A stretch of 40,484 nucleotides of DNA from an uncultured Ruminococcus sp. (GTDB lineage Bacteria; Bacillota; Clostridia; Oscillospirales; Ruminococcaceae), in the NCBI GenBank assembly GCA_947627445.1, contig CANQWA010000025.1, forward strand, positions 1-40,484, in the 5' to 3' direction. The translations under genes were made by a program, and so were the position numbers. A model generated the notes under the pieces. It was not told the DNA's origin. It did not search any database and worked only from the letters and a program-made list of their open reading frames with translations. This document shows, one piece after another, positions 17,769-25,854 of the stretch (its first letter is position 1; each line of letters starts with the position of its first letter).

Positions 17769-17911
17769 GGGTAGCCAAATCGTCTGAAAAAGCGAATGTT
17801 CATGCAAAATGATTGGGAGAAAACGGTTTTTCCATTTCCTCCCAAAACAATCTTTGTGCGGGTTTGCCTTAAAACTGCTTCCCATCAAAACCTTCCTTTG
17901 AGAAACGGTTC
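17769..17911 (-). other. Non-coding gap with protein-like remnant, after P-type ATPase
   Basis: Read on the minus strand just past the ATPase stop, one frame gives KEGFDGKQF, a stop, then GKPAQRLFWEEMEKPFSPNH. This looks like a degraded coding fragment, but I recognise no family. A GGGAG/CTCCC hairpin (about 17815-17846) lies within it. No terminator with a clear T-run is seen. Confidence 0.3.
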
Positions 17912-19777
17912 TTATTTCTCATGATGTGCATGCATTGCACGTGTTGCATTTAGAATGGCAATCACTGAAACACCTACATCCGCAAACACAGCTGCACCAA
18001 TATGCGCCAGACCGCATGCACCCAGAATCAAAACTATCACCTTGATTCCCAGTGCAAAGACAATGTTTTCTCTGGCAATCATCATCGTTTTCTTGGCAAT
18101 GCGAAGTGCAGTTCCCAGTTTTGACGGCTTGTCGTCCAGAATAACCAGATCCGCTGCAGCAATAGCTGCATCTGAGCCAAGTCCGCCCATGGCTACACCT
18201 ACATCCGACTGTGCCAGAACTGGTGCATCGTTCATGCCGTCACCTACAAATACCAATGTTCGATTATTGGACAGCTTTTTGCGATATGCTTGCATATGCT
18301 CCACCTTGTCAGCCGGAAGACATTTTGCATGTACTTCGTCCAGCTTCAGAAGATTGCCGATTTCCTTTGCAGCAGATTCGCTGTCGCCAGTGAGCATTGC
18401 CACGCATGTGACACCGGATTGCCGCAATGCCTGAATTCCTTCAGCAGCATCCGGTTTTATCGTATCTGCAATGAGCAGATAGCCGAAATACTCGCTGTCA
18501 GATGCCACATGCACAGCCGTACCAACACCATCTGTAACAGCAGGATCTATGTTTTGATCCTGCAAAAAAGCAGCGCTTCCCACATAGATTTTTCTGCCAT
18601 CGATCAAGGCGGATACACCTTGACCTGCGGTTTCCTGAATATGACGGACTCTCTCTGTATCTATTTCTTTTCCATAAGCTTCCAATAAGGATTGAGCAAT
18701 TGGGTGGTTGGAAGCCGATTCTGCCATTGCAGCAAGCTCCAGCTGTTCTGCCTCTGAGATGGAACAAGTGTGCTGCTTTGTTACATGAAATTTTCCCTGT
18801 GTCAGTGTACCGGTCTTGTCCATAACCACCGTTTCAGCACGGGAAAGCGCTTCCAGATAGTTGCTGCCTTTCACCAGAATACCTTGTTTGGAAGCAGCGC
18901 CGATACCACCAAAGAAGCTGAGAGGAACGGAGATCACCAGAGCGCAGGGACAGGAGATAATAAGGAAGGTCAACGCACGATAGATCCATTCAGAGAATGG
19001 CTGTCTGGTGAGCAAGGGCGGTAGAACTGCCAGTAGAATAGCGGCAATTACCACGCATGGTGTGTAAATCCGTGCAAATTTTGTGATAAACTGCTCGGTT
19101 TTTGCCTTGCGTGAAGCGGAAGATTCCACCAGCTCCATAATTTTTGCCGCTGTGGATTCTGAAGCCGGTTTTGTGACTATCAATTCTATGACACCACTGA
19201 GATTCATACATCCACTGTAAACCACATCCCCCGGTTGTGCATTCTGCGGCATGGATTCTCCAGTGAGTGCCGCCGTATCCAATGTAGAACATCCGGAAAC
19301 GATCTGTGCATCCAGAGGAATCTTTTCTCCCGGTTTGACAAGGATATGCTCACCGACTTCTACCGCATCAATGAAAACCGTTTCCTGATTGCCGTTCCGC
19401 AGAACCGTTGCTTCATCCGGACATAAATCCAGCAGATCGGAAACCGCTTGGCGGGAACGTCCCACGGCAATTTTTTCAAACAGCTCGCCAACCTGATAAA
19501 ACAGGATGACCTCAACGGCTTCCGGATATTCACCGATGGCAAAGGCAGCGATGGAAGCGATGGTCATAAGGAAATTTTCATCCAATACTTGACCATGGGC
19601 AATATTTTTCCCTGCCTTGATGAGAACGCTGTGGCCCGGCACCAGATAGACGATCAGAAATATCAGAAGCTCCGCCCACCAGGGGAGGGAGATTCGATGG
19701 GTGATTATAAGGGCGGCGGCAAACAGTGCAGCACCAATCACGATCTTCAGCAGGATTTTTCGTTGTTGTCTTGTCAT
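17912..19777 (-). CDS. Zn/Cd/Pb-type heavy-metal P1B ATPase
   Basis: The 621-residue pump starts at the ATG at 19777, nine bases after AAAGGAG. It has no N-terminal metal-binding domain; that function may be supplied by the small protein encoded just upstream. Visible are paired N-terminal helices, DENFLMTIASIAAFAIGEY, the actuator LTGES, membrane metal site ISCPCALVIS, phosphorylation site DKTGTLT, MLTGD, hinge GDGMNDAPVLA and the end DVGVSVIAILNATRAM. The CPC motif with the late DxGxS helix is the signature of the ZntA/CadA (P1B-2) group rather than copper pumps. It exports divalent soft metals across the membrane. It is the second gene of a metal-regulated operon. Confidence 0.92.
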   Translation of the reverse strand: MTRQQRKILLKIVIGAALFAAALIITHRISLPWWAELLIFLIVYLVPGHSVLIKAGKNIAHGQVLDENFLMTIASIAAFAIGEYPEAVEVILFYQVGELFEKIAVGRSRQAVSDLLDLCPDEATVLRNGNQETVFIDAVEVGEHILVKPGEKIPLDAQIVSGCSTLDTAALTGESMPQNAQPGDVVYSGCMNLSGVIELIVTKPASESTAAKIMELVESSASRKAKTEQFITKFARIYTPCVVIAAILLAVLPPLLTRQPFSEWIYRALTFLIISCPCALVISVPLSFFGGIGAASKQGILVKGSNYLEALSRAETVVMDKTGTLTQGKFHVTKQHTCSISEAEQLELAAMAESASNHPIAQSLLEAYGKEIDTERVRHIQETAGQGVSALIDGRKIYVGSAAFLQDQNIDPAVTDGVGTAVHVASDSEYFGYLLIADTIKPDAAEGIQALRQSGVTCVAMLTGDSESAAKEIGNLLKLDEVHAKCLPADKVEHMQAYRKKLSNNRTLVFVGDGMNDAPVLAQSDVGVAMGGLGSDAAIAAADLVILDDKPSKLGTALRIAKKTMMIARENIVFALGIKVIVLILGACGLAHIGAAVFADVGVSVIAILNATRAMHAHHEK

Positions 19778-19803
19778 GGCAGGTACTCCTTTGCAGTCGG
19801 ATT

Positions 19804-20025
19804 TTATTTGACAATGATCTCACAGTCCGGCTCGATCTTTCGGATGCATTTCTGTGCAGCCTTCAGCAGTTTCGGAAAATCAGCTTCCTCTGCTTCTATC
19901 GTAAGGCGCTGCGTCATAAAGCTGATGGCGGCTGACTGAACACCCTCCAGTTTCTGAATCGCAGCTTCCATTTTTGCAGCACAGTTGGCGCAGTCCAGAT
20001 TGTCAAGACGATATGTTTTTTTCAT
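19804..20025 (-). CDS. Small heavy-metal-associated (HMA) domain protein
   Basis: The ATG at 20025, with GGGAGG upstream, gives 73 residues; a longer reading would run through the promoter and operator. The product is a single ferredoxin-like HMA domain with LDCANCAAKMEAAIQKLEGV, where C-x2-C binds the metal. The gene ends 26 bases before the P-type ATPase start. It is probably the pump's metal-binding domain encoded separately, or a soluble metallochaperone. The acidic C-terminus and the neighbouring ZntA-type pump favour Zn or Cd over Cu. Confidence 0.88.
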   Translation of the reverse strand: MKKTYRLDNLDCANCAAKMEAAIQKLEGVQSAAISFMTQRLTIEAEEADFPKLLKAAQKCIRKIEPDCEIIVK

Positions 20026-20049
20026 GAGAAATTCCTCCCGCAATAGTTT

Positions 20050-20105
20050 ATCATATGAACAATTGTTCATATGATCATTATACTCTATTACAGAGGAAAT
20101 GTCAA
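20050..20105 (-). promoter_or_regulatory. Consensus promoter with 26-bp ArsR/SmtB-like operator
   Basis: On the minus strand TTGACA (20105-20100) and TATAAT (20082-20077) have an exact 17-base spacer. A perfect palindrome fills 20050-20075 (core TGAACAATTGTTCA flanked by ATCATA/TATGAT), directly over the transcription start. The ATATGAAC/GTTCATAT arms fit ArsR/SmtB/CadC-family operators, which release DNA when Zn or Cd binds. No such regulator gene lies in the window, so it must act from elsewhere. Confidence 0.85.
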
Positions 20106-20169
20106 GGCTTTTCGGCAATCCGATAATGAATTTTTTGTAAATTATTTCGGAGAACACCGATAAAAAACC

Positions 20170-20202
20170 AAAAAAGAATGCTCTCAAAATGAAAGCATTC
20201 TT
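20170..20202 (-). terminator. Terminator of the GH95-GH26 operon
   Basis: AAGAATGCT (20174-20182) pairs with AGCATTCTT (20194-20202). On the minus strand the stem is followed by TTTTTTGG. It lies about 85 bases past the GH26 stop. Confidence 0.75.
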
Positions 20203-20286
20203 GTAACTCATATATCAATAGAGCGGATAAGATCAGGTTTTAGAACCTGTTCATATAGAGTTTGTCAAAAAGACAGGCACAAATTT

Positions 20287-21858
20287 CTATGTGGACAGCT
20301 TCTGATAATCGCCTAATGTCAGCGCACCTTCGGAATTGTAAATAGCAATCAGATCATCTTCTGAGGTATATTCATTCAGATATTGGTCGTACCATAATCC
20401 AAAATATGACCATACCGTATGATCACGAAACATAGCGTTCATATCCGGAACGGTACTGCATTCACTCAGTGCCAGTAGCTTACCGCTTGTCATATTGCTT
20501 AGCGCCATATACTGTTCATAACGGCTGCCATAGACCTCATCCTGGCTCACATATAGATCCAGGGAAGCAATGTCATAGGTTGTTTCATCTACCAGATACT
20601 TACTGCTCTGACCGTTCCAGACCCAAAGCAGATTGTGAAGCTGGTGATATTCAGTCATCCGTTCATGCAGCAGATTCCATAACCAGTTATAGTTGGACTC
20701 TCCATGTGCGCCCCACCAATACCATCCGCCGCCGGCTTCCGGCAGAGGACGCCAGAGTACGGGAATATCAGCATCGGCGAGTACCTTCAGCTGTTCAGAA
20801 ACTGCGTCAATATCCATCACAAGTGCATAGCAGTCCTGTGAAATGATGCCGTCCTGTGCCATAGCTCTTAGTTCTGCGGCGGAACACTGAGCAATATCCT
20901 GTGTTGTCACAACGGTAGAAAGATCAAAAGAGGTATCCTTGTCATAGATCGTCGCTTCTCCCGAAGGCGCATTCCATAGCCATGATAATCCCACAATGCC
21001 GCCATTTTCCGCCCATTTTAAACTGTCCTCGATGACTGTGGCTTCTGTGCGGTCGCCGCCATTCCGGGAATAAGCACCAAGATCAGCAAAACGGATCAGG
21101 GGATATTTTCCGGTGGTTTGATAGATTTGTTCCAGTTCTTTATTTTTGGAATCAGAGACATGTTGACCGGTGATGATCTTCTTTCCGTAATTTTCTGTCA
21201 AAAAGGCGAGCAGATCTCCTGCGGCATCCGAAGCCGCTTCATCCGAGGGCTGTGCCTCAAGCGTTTTTTCCTCTGTACTGTACAACGACTGGTTGTTGGC
21301 AAGGGTGATGCAGTCAATGTCCACAGAGCCTTCCAATGGTTGGATTGTCAAACTGCATGCACCTTCGTTGAGAAAAACAGCGGGGATCATGACACGCATG
21401 AAATTCTCCATGGATTCCATTGTCAGCGTATACACCGGATTTCCATTTGCCAGAATCTGACAAACAGTATCTTCAGATGTACCGAGAACCACAGTCATAT
21501 CATAGTGTTGTGTTGCTGGGATCTCCGTTGTCAGCATCAGATGGTTATCGTTTTCTGCCCGTAATCCACTGATATATCCGGTGCCGGAATAGCCAAGACG
21601 GGGCATGACGGAAAAGGCACAGCCCACCGGGATCGCTGCGTCCTCAGCTTCCATGACAATGGTAGCTTCCTGCTGTGTAATCTCCGGGATTTTCAGTGCA
21701 ACCTCTTTGTGTGTGACGACAGTTGTAGCAGGTTCTGTCGCTTCCATTGTGGAAGTTGCCACAGGAACAAGATCATATTCTGGTTTCTGTTCAATTTTTG
21801 CACATCCGGTCAGCATCAGAATCGCTGCTGCCAAGCCGAATAGATTTCGCTTTTTCAT
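20287..21858 (-). CDS. GH26 lipoprotein with CBM35-like module (beta-mannanase)
   Basis: The start ATG at 21858 follows AAGGAGA; length is 523 residues. A lipoprotein signal ends at cysteine 19 (LMLTGC), so the enzyme is probably anchored on the outer surface. After a Thr/Glu-rich linker, residues about 75-200 look like a CBM35/CBM6-type carbohydrate module (VMEAEDAAIP at the start, DIDCITLAN at the end). The GH26 domain follows from about 215: KKIITGQHVSDSK, GIVGLSWLWNAP, the acid/base Glu in WRPLPEAGGGWYWWG and the nucleophile Glu in LLALSECSTVPD. GH26 enzymes mostly cleave beta-1,4-mannan and related glucomannan; exact substrate is inferred. It lies 35 bases behind GH95 in one operon. Confidence 0.9.
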   Translation of the reverse strand: MKKRNLFGLAAAILMLTGCAKIEQKPEYDLVPVATSTMEATEPATTVVTHKEVALKIPEITQQEATIVMEAEDAAIPVGCAFSVMPRLGYSGTGYISGLRAENDNHLMLTTEIPATQHYDMTVVLGTSEDTVCQILANGNPVYTLTMESMENFMRVMIPAVFLNEGACSLTIQPLEGSVDIDCITLANNQSLYSTEEKTLEAQPSDEAASDAAGDLLAFLTENYGKKIITGQHVSDSKNKELEQIYQTTGKYPLIRFADLGAYSRNGGDRTEATVIEDSLKWAENGGIVGLSWLWNAPSGEATIYDKDTSFDLSTVVTTQDIAQCSAAELRAMAQDGIISQDCYALVMDIDAVSEQLKVLADADIPVLWRPLPEAGGGWYWWGAHGESNYNWLWNLLHERMTEYHQLHNLLWVWNGQSSKYLVDETTYDIASLDLYVSQDEVYGSRYEQYMALSNMTSGKLLALSECSTVPDMNAMFRDHTVWSYFGLWYDQYLNEYTSEDDLIAIYNSEGALTLGDYQKLST

Positions 21859-21893
21859 GTGGTTATCTCCTTGGATTCCTACGAGAACAGACT

Positions 21894-24218
21894 TTAACAA
21901 GCCCGAATTTGATAGGATTTTCCAGCTTCTGTAGAAAATGTCAGAAGCTCTCCGTTTGTACTGGCATTCACCGCGCCGGCATCACAGCTGACGCTGAGCA
22001 TATTGCTGCTGCGGATGGTACAATCATTTCCGGCATGCGAACGGATCACAGCAGATTCCAGTTTGCCGTCATGCCATGTCATATCCACTTCAAAGCCGCC
22101 TCTTGCACACAAACCAGAGATACTGCCGTCCTTCCATATTTGGGGAAGTGCCGGAAGCAACAGGATTTCACCGTGATGGCTCTGAAGCAGACTTTCAGCA
22201 ATAGCTGCTGTGCCGCCGAAGTTGCCATCGATTTGAAACGGTGGGTGAGAATCCAGCAGATTGGGATTGGTCGAATATGTCAGAAGCTTCTGAAGATTCT
22301 CATAGACCATATCGCGGTCCAGAAGTCTCGCCCACATGCTGATGATCCAGGCGCAGCTCCATCCGGTATGACCGCCCCCATGGATCAGACGGCGTATCAG
22401 TGTGGCACGTGCTGCCTTACCAAGTGCAGGGGTATGATATGGTGTGATCAGATCTGCTGGATACAGGGCGAACAATTGAGAGATATGACGATGTCCGATC
22501 TCCACTTCATCATAATCCTTTGCCCATTCCTGTATCTGTCCATATTTGCCCACCTTCAAAGGCGGCAGCTTGGCAAGAATACCTTCCAGTTCTTCGGCAA
22601 ATTCTTTGTCCCGATTCAAAATCCGGCTGCTTTCGATGACATTCCGGAACAGCACGGTCAGGATCTCGATATCCATAAACGGTCCGCTGCAAAGACATCC
22701 CTGAACACCGCCTTCTGTCTGATAGGTGTTTTCCGGAGAAACAGAAGGGCATGTCACCAATTCACCATTCTCGTTCTCTGTCAGATAATCCACAAAGAAC
22801 AATGCCGCTTCCCGCATGGCCTCATAGTGAAGATCCAGAAATTTCAGATTCTGTGTAAACTGATAGTGCTCAAAAATATGCAGACAGAGCCATGCTGCAC
22901 CCATGGGCCAGATCGTTGCCGGCATCCACAGATCCTGAGGCGCAGTATCGCCCCAGATATCCGTATTATGATGACAGACAAAGCCGCGGCAGCCATACAT
23001 TGCCTGTGCGGTTTCCCGTCCAGGTTCACGCATTCTCTCAATGAGATCAAACAGGGGAAGGTGACACTCAGACAGATTACATACTTCGGCAGGCCAGTAA
23101 TTCATCTGGAGATTGATGTTGACGGTATAGCGGCTGCCCCATGCCGGCCACATGTCTTCATTCCAGATACCTTGGAGGTTCATGGGCTGTGTATCCGGAC
23201 GGCTGGCGGAAAGCATCAGATAGCGTCCGTAGTTGAAATATAGAACCGCCAGCTTGTTATCGTGGATCTGGAGCTTGCATTCCTTATGGTCACCCTCATC
23301 GCCCCGGAGGCGCAGCAGCCGCTCGTCAGTAGGCAGCTCGCTTCCGCCCTCGCTGTTGTCCGGCAGGGTAAAGCGGACACGGCGGAATTTTTCCTGATAT
23401 TCTGACTGATGCCGGTATAGCAGTTCTTCATAGCTGCATTCGGCGGCATAGAATGCATCCAGCTTGGCAGCATCTTCATAGGCATCACCATGATAGAAGC
23501 TGGTACCGATCCCCAAAACCAGGGTCGCAGCATCTGCATCTTCTACAACAACAGAACCGCCTATTGTGCGAATCTTGCCGCCCTCTGCAAAGCCGGTGAG
23601 CGCAGCTGCAAAGAAGATACCGTCGCGGCTTCCTGTACCGCCGGTATAGAGAAGCATGTTGTCATAATCTTCTGTGGGGCGGCAATCATCGAAATAATCG
23701 TTTCTGCCATCAATGGTGGCAGTCAGGTTGATCTTACCCCGTTCGCTGGCTTCAATGTGTATCACCAGAACTTTATCCGGCTCGGAAACAAAGGCTTCAC
23801 GGACATATGTCACTTCATCTGCCGTGAACTGAACCGTTGTCAGGGCGTGTTCCAGATCAAGGCTGCGCTGATATTGCTTTGCCTTTCCAAGAAAATCCAT
23901 ATGCAGATTCAGATTGCCCAGAGGCATATAGTGTCGGGAATTAATCGAAACGCCCTGCATCTTCTGAAAGGCGATCTTTTCTGCTTCATCCACTCGTTCT
24001 TCTTTTAGAAGCGCCCGAATCTCCTTCAGACCTTCTTTGGCATCAGGGTTGTTTCGGTTTCGTTTTCCGCCGGACCAGATAGAGTCTTCATTCAGTTTGA
24101 ATACCTCATAGTTCGTCCCGCCGAAAACCATTGCGCCCATCCGCCCATTGCCGATGGGAAGCGCATGATTGAAATCTTCTGCCGGCTTTTTATACCAGAG
24201 CAGTGTTTCTGTATCCAT
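21894..24218 (-). CDS. GH95 glycosidase (alpha-L-fucosidase / alpha-L-galactosidase)
   Basis: The 774-residue protein starts at the ATG at 24218 after AAAGGAGG. It shows the GH95 hallmarks: [16 protein letters not shown] and [10 protein letters not shown] at the start, [17 protein letters not shown] with the catalytic Asn pair, [10 protein letters not shown] with the acid Glu, [10 protein letters not shown], and [16 protein letters not shown] near the end. No signal peptide is present, so it acts in the cytoplasm on imported oligosaccharides. GH95 enzymes release alpha-1,2-linked fucose or L-galactose, as on xyloglucan or mucin glycans. Pairing with a surface GH26 suggests sequential breakdown of a decorated hemicellulose, which is an inference. 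Confidence 0.92.
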   Translation of the reverse strand: MDTETLLWYKKPAEDFNHALPIGNGRMGAMVFGGTNYEVFKLNEDSIWSGGKRNRNNPDAKEGLKEIRALLKEERVDEAEKIAFQKMQGVSINSRHYMPLGNLNLHMDFLGKAKQYQRSLDLEHALTTVQFTADEVTYVREAFVSEPDKVLVIHIEASERGKINLTATIDGRNDYFDDCRPTEDYDNMLLYTGGTGSRDGIFFAAALTGFAEGGKIRTIGGSVVVEDADAATLVLGIGTSFYHGDAYEDAAKLDAFYAAECSYEELLYRHQSEYQEKFRRVRFTLPDNSEGGSELPTDERLLRLRGDEGDHKECKLQIHDNKLAVLYFNYGRYLMLSASRPDTQPMNLQGIWNEDMWPAWGSRYTVNINLQMNYWPAEVCNLSECHLPLFDLIERMREPGRETAQAMYGCRGFVCHHNTDIWGDTAPQDLWMPATIWPMGAAWLCLHIFEHYQFTQNLKFLDLHYEAMREAALFFVDYLTENENGELVTCPSVSPENTYQTEGGVQGCLCSGPFMDIEILTVLFRNVIESSRILNRDKEFAEELEGILAKLPPLKVGKYGQIQEWAKDYDEVEIGHRHISQLFALYPADLITPYHTPALGKAARATLIRRLIHGGGHTGWSCAWIISMWARLLDRDMVYENLQKLLTYSTNPNLLDSHPPFQIDGNFGGTAAIAESLLQSHHGEILLLPALPQIWKDGSISGLCARGGFEVDMTWHDGKLESAVIRSHAGNDCTIRSSNMLSVSCDAGAVNASTNGELLTFSTEAGKSYQIRAC

Positions 24219-24233
24219 ATGGATGAACCTCCT

Positions 24234-24389
24234 TTAAGTCAGATCTTTTTTATCGTCCATCAGTTTCTTCAGCATTTCTGCCATCCGGATATAATCATCG
24301 TCCTCTTGCGCCGGGTTTTTCACCGGATAGTGTACAGTCACAGGATACGGCACTTCGGTTTTTTTGTTTTGTGCTTGTGGATTCTGCAT
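24234..24389 (-). CDS. 51-residue small hypothetical protein ahead of GH95
   Basis: A complete small frame begins at the ATG at 24389 with GAGGTG upstream and ends 15 bases before the GH95 start, its last codon abutting the GH95 ribosome site. The product is hydrophilic, Gln/Pro-rich at the start (MQNPQAQNKK) and helical at the end (DYIRMAEMLKKLMDDKKDLT). There is no signal or membrane segment. Position suggests translational coupling with GH95. The family is not recognised. It is supported by a good ribosome site and tight spacing rather than by homology. Confidence 0.6.
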   Translation of the reverse strand: MQNPQAQNKKTEVPYPVTVHYPVKNPAQEDDDYIRMAEMLKKLMDDKKDLT

Positions 24390-24429
24390 CGCTTTCACCT
24401 CTGGAACAGTCTATGCAGATACTCCCGCT

Positions 24430-24459
24430 AAAAAGAAAGCGCAGACAAAAATGCTGCGC
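24430..24459 (-). terminator. Terminator of rnpB
   Basis: GCGCAG (24439-24444) pairs with CTGCGC (24454-24459). On the minus strand the stem is followed by TTTCTTTTT. It lies about ten bases after the mature 3' end of RNase P RNA. Confidence 0.75.
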
Positions 24460-24469
24460 GTTTTGCCAT

Positions 24470-24807
24470 GACCAGACCTGTAAGCCGAGTTCTGTCGTGT
24501 GTGATAATTTATCTGGTTTGTGAGTCGCCTCACAACTCAAGCCGCCATTACAACCCTGTCCGCCGGGCAGGCGTTAAGACAGCGTGTACCAATAGACGTT
24601 GCATCGGATAAGGTTTACACAGCAGTGCAGTCTCCTGCACTCTGGTGCGCTCTTACCGCACCTTTCCACCCTTACCGCATTGCTGCGGCGGTATTATTTC
24701 TGTTGCACTGGCTCTAGGGTCGCCCCCGGCTGCCGTTAGCAGCTATCCTGCCCTATGATGCTCGGACTTTCCTCACGGTCAAAGCCGCGCTATCACACAG
24801 TCTGCTC
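24470..24807 (-). ncRNA. rnpB: RNase P RNA, type A
   Basis: The minus strand carries the conserved core in order: GAGGAAAGTCCGAGC, CATAGGGCAGGATAGC, CCAGTGCAACAGAAA, GTAAGGGTGGAAAGGTGCGG followed by TAAGAGCGCACC, and near the 3' end ACAGAACTCGGCTTACAGG. The ends pair as helix P1 (GAGCAGAC with GTCTGGTC, one mismatch), setting the limits to within a few bases. It is the catalytic RNA that matures tRNA 5' ends. It has its own consensus promoter and terminator. Confidence 0.96.
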
Positions 24808-24887
24808 ATGTAGCACTTGTACTCATAGAAATCCATGCACATCTTTTCGGCATATTTTTTATCAGAACAAGTTTTTCAGATATGATT

Positions 24888-24916
24888 ATTATACCGGATT
24901 TTTCAATTTTTGTCAA
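24888..24916 (-). promoter_or_regulatory. rnpB promoter
   Basis: On the minus strand TTGACA (24916-24911) and TATAAT (24893-24888) have a 17-base spacer. The start of transcription falls near 24881, leaving about 70 bases to be removed or kept before helix P1. Confidence 0.8.
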
Positions 24917-24938
24917 TTGGCAGAATATCCGAATCGGG

Positions 24939-24967
24939 TTGACATCTGTTTGCTGGCGTGGTACAAT
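24939..24967 (+). promoter_or_regulatory. Promoter of flavin reductase gene
   Basis: TTGACA (24939-24944) and TACAAT (24962-24967) are 17 bases apart and divergent from the rnpB promoter. Confidence 0.75.
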
Positions 24968-25029
24968 ACAACCATAGAATCTGATTATTTTTGCAATAAC
25001 AAAGGCAACACCGCCCAAAGGAGAATCCT

Positions 25030-25626
25030 ATGTCAAAACAACACTGGAAAGGCAGCGTCCTGCTTGCCCCTGTTCCGCCCACCCTTGTGACATGCGGAAC
25101 AATGGAACATCCGAATATTATCACCATCGCATGGACAGGCGTGCTGGCAACACATCCGCCTATGACCTACATTTCCGTGCGTTCCACCCGGTATTCCTAT
25201 CCCATTCTCATGGAGCACCGGGAATTCGTGATTAACCTGCCCACATCCGCCATGATGCAGGCTGTAGATTTTTGCGGTGTCCGAAGCGGAAAAGATGTCA
25301 ACAAATTTGCATCCTGTCATCTGACCCCGGAACCCGCACAAACGGTGCAAGCTCCGCTCATCGCAGAATGTCCCATCAACCTGGAATGCAAGGTCAGTTC
25401 CACCAAAGAAATGGGTACACATGTAATTTTTGAAGCGGAGATCACTGGCGTAAACACCGATGAACGTTTTATCGACAGCAAGGGCAAGCTGAATCTCCAG
25501 CAATGCGGACTGATGGCGTATGCCCATGGGGAATATTTTGCACTTGGCAGAAAGCTGGGAAACTTCGGCGACTCTGTCCGCAAAAAGAAGAAAAAAACCC
25601 ATGCCCCAAAGAAAAAACAAACATAG
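25030..25626 (+). CDS. Flavin reductase-like, FMN-binding protein
   Basis: The 198-residue protein starts at the ATG at 25030 after AAAGGAG. It has the split-barrel flavin reductase fold: LLAPVPPTLVTCGTMEHPNI, IAWTGVLATHPPMTYISVR, REFVINLPT, DFCGVRSGKDVNKF and HVIFEAEITGV. Members bind FMN and catalyse NAD(P)H-linked flavin or small-molecule reduction; some only bind flavin. The C-terminal tail is highly basic (RKKKKKTHAPKKKQT), which is not part of the fold. It is a single gene between its own promoter and that of pckG. Confidence 0.88.
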   Translation: MSKQHWKGSVLLAPVPPTLVTCGTMEHPNIITIAWTGVLATHPPMTYISVRSTRYSYPILMEHREFVINLPTSAMMQAVDFCGVRSGKDVNKFASCHLTPEPAQTVQAPLIAECPINLECKVSSTKEMGTHVIFEAEITGVNTDERFIDSKGKLNLQQCGLMAYAHGEYFALGRKLGNFGDSVRKKKKKTHAPKKKQT

Positions 25627-25704
25627 AATTGTTCTTCTGTGAAATACAGATGCATACGAAACATGAACACAATCTGAAAATTGAATGGTTTCGTGGAAAA
25701 GGAC

Positions 25705-25734
25705 TTGACAAATACTGTGGATTTGGTATATAAT
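25705..25734 (+). promoter_or_regulatory. pckG promoter
   Basis: TTGACA (25705-25710) and TATAAT (25729-25734) with an 18-base spacer give a leader of roughly 115 bases before pckG. I saw no riboswitch fold in it. Confidence 0.8.
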
Positions 25735-25854
25735 AGATTGTAATGGAAATTTCAGCGATTTTTAGCGATCGTTTCCAGAATATGCAGGGCACATGTCATG
25801 ATGACCGATTTTGGCTGGTTTTGTGCGGCTGCAAAAATTTAGGAGGTAGTACCA

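Noticed and set aside
21747-23243. 498-codon open frame on the plus strand
   Set aside because: It is antisense to the well-supported GH95 gene and the start of the GH26 gene, has no ribosome site and a Cys/His/Ile-rich composition typical of shadow frames.
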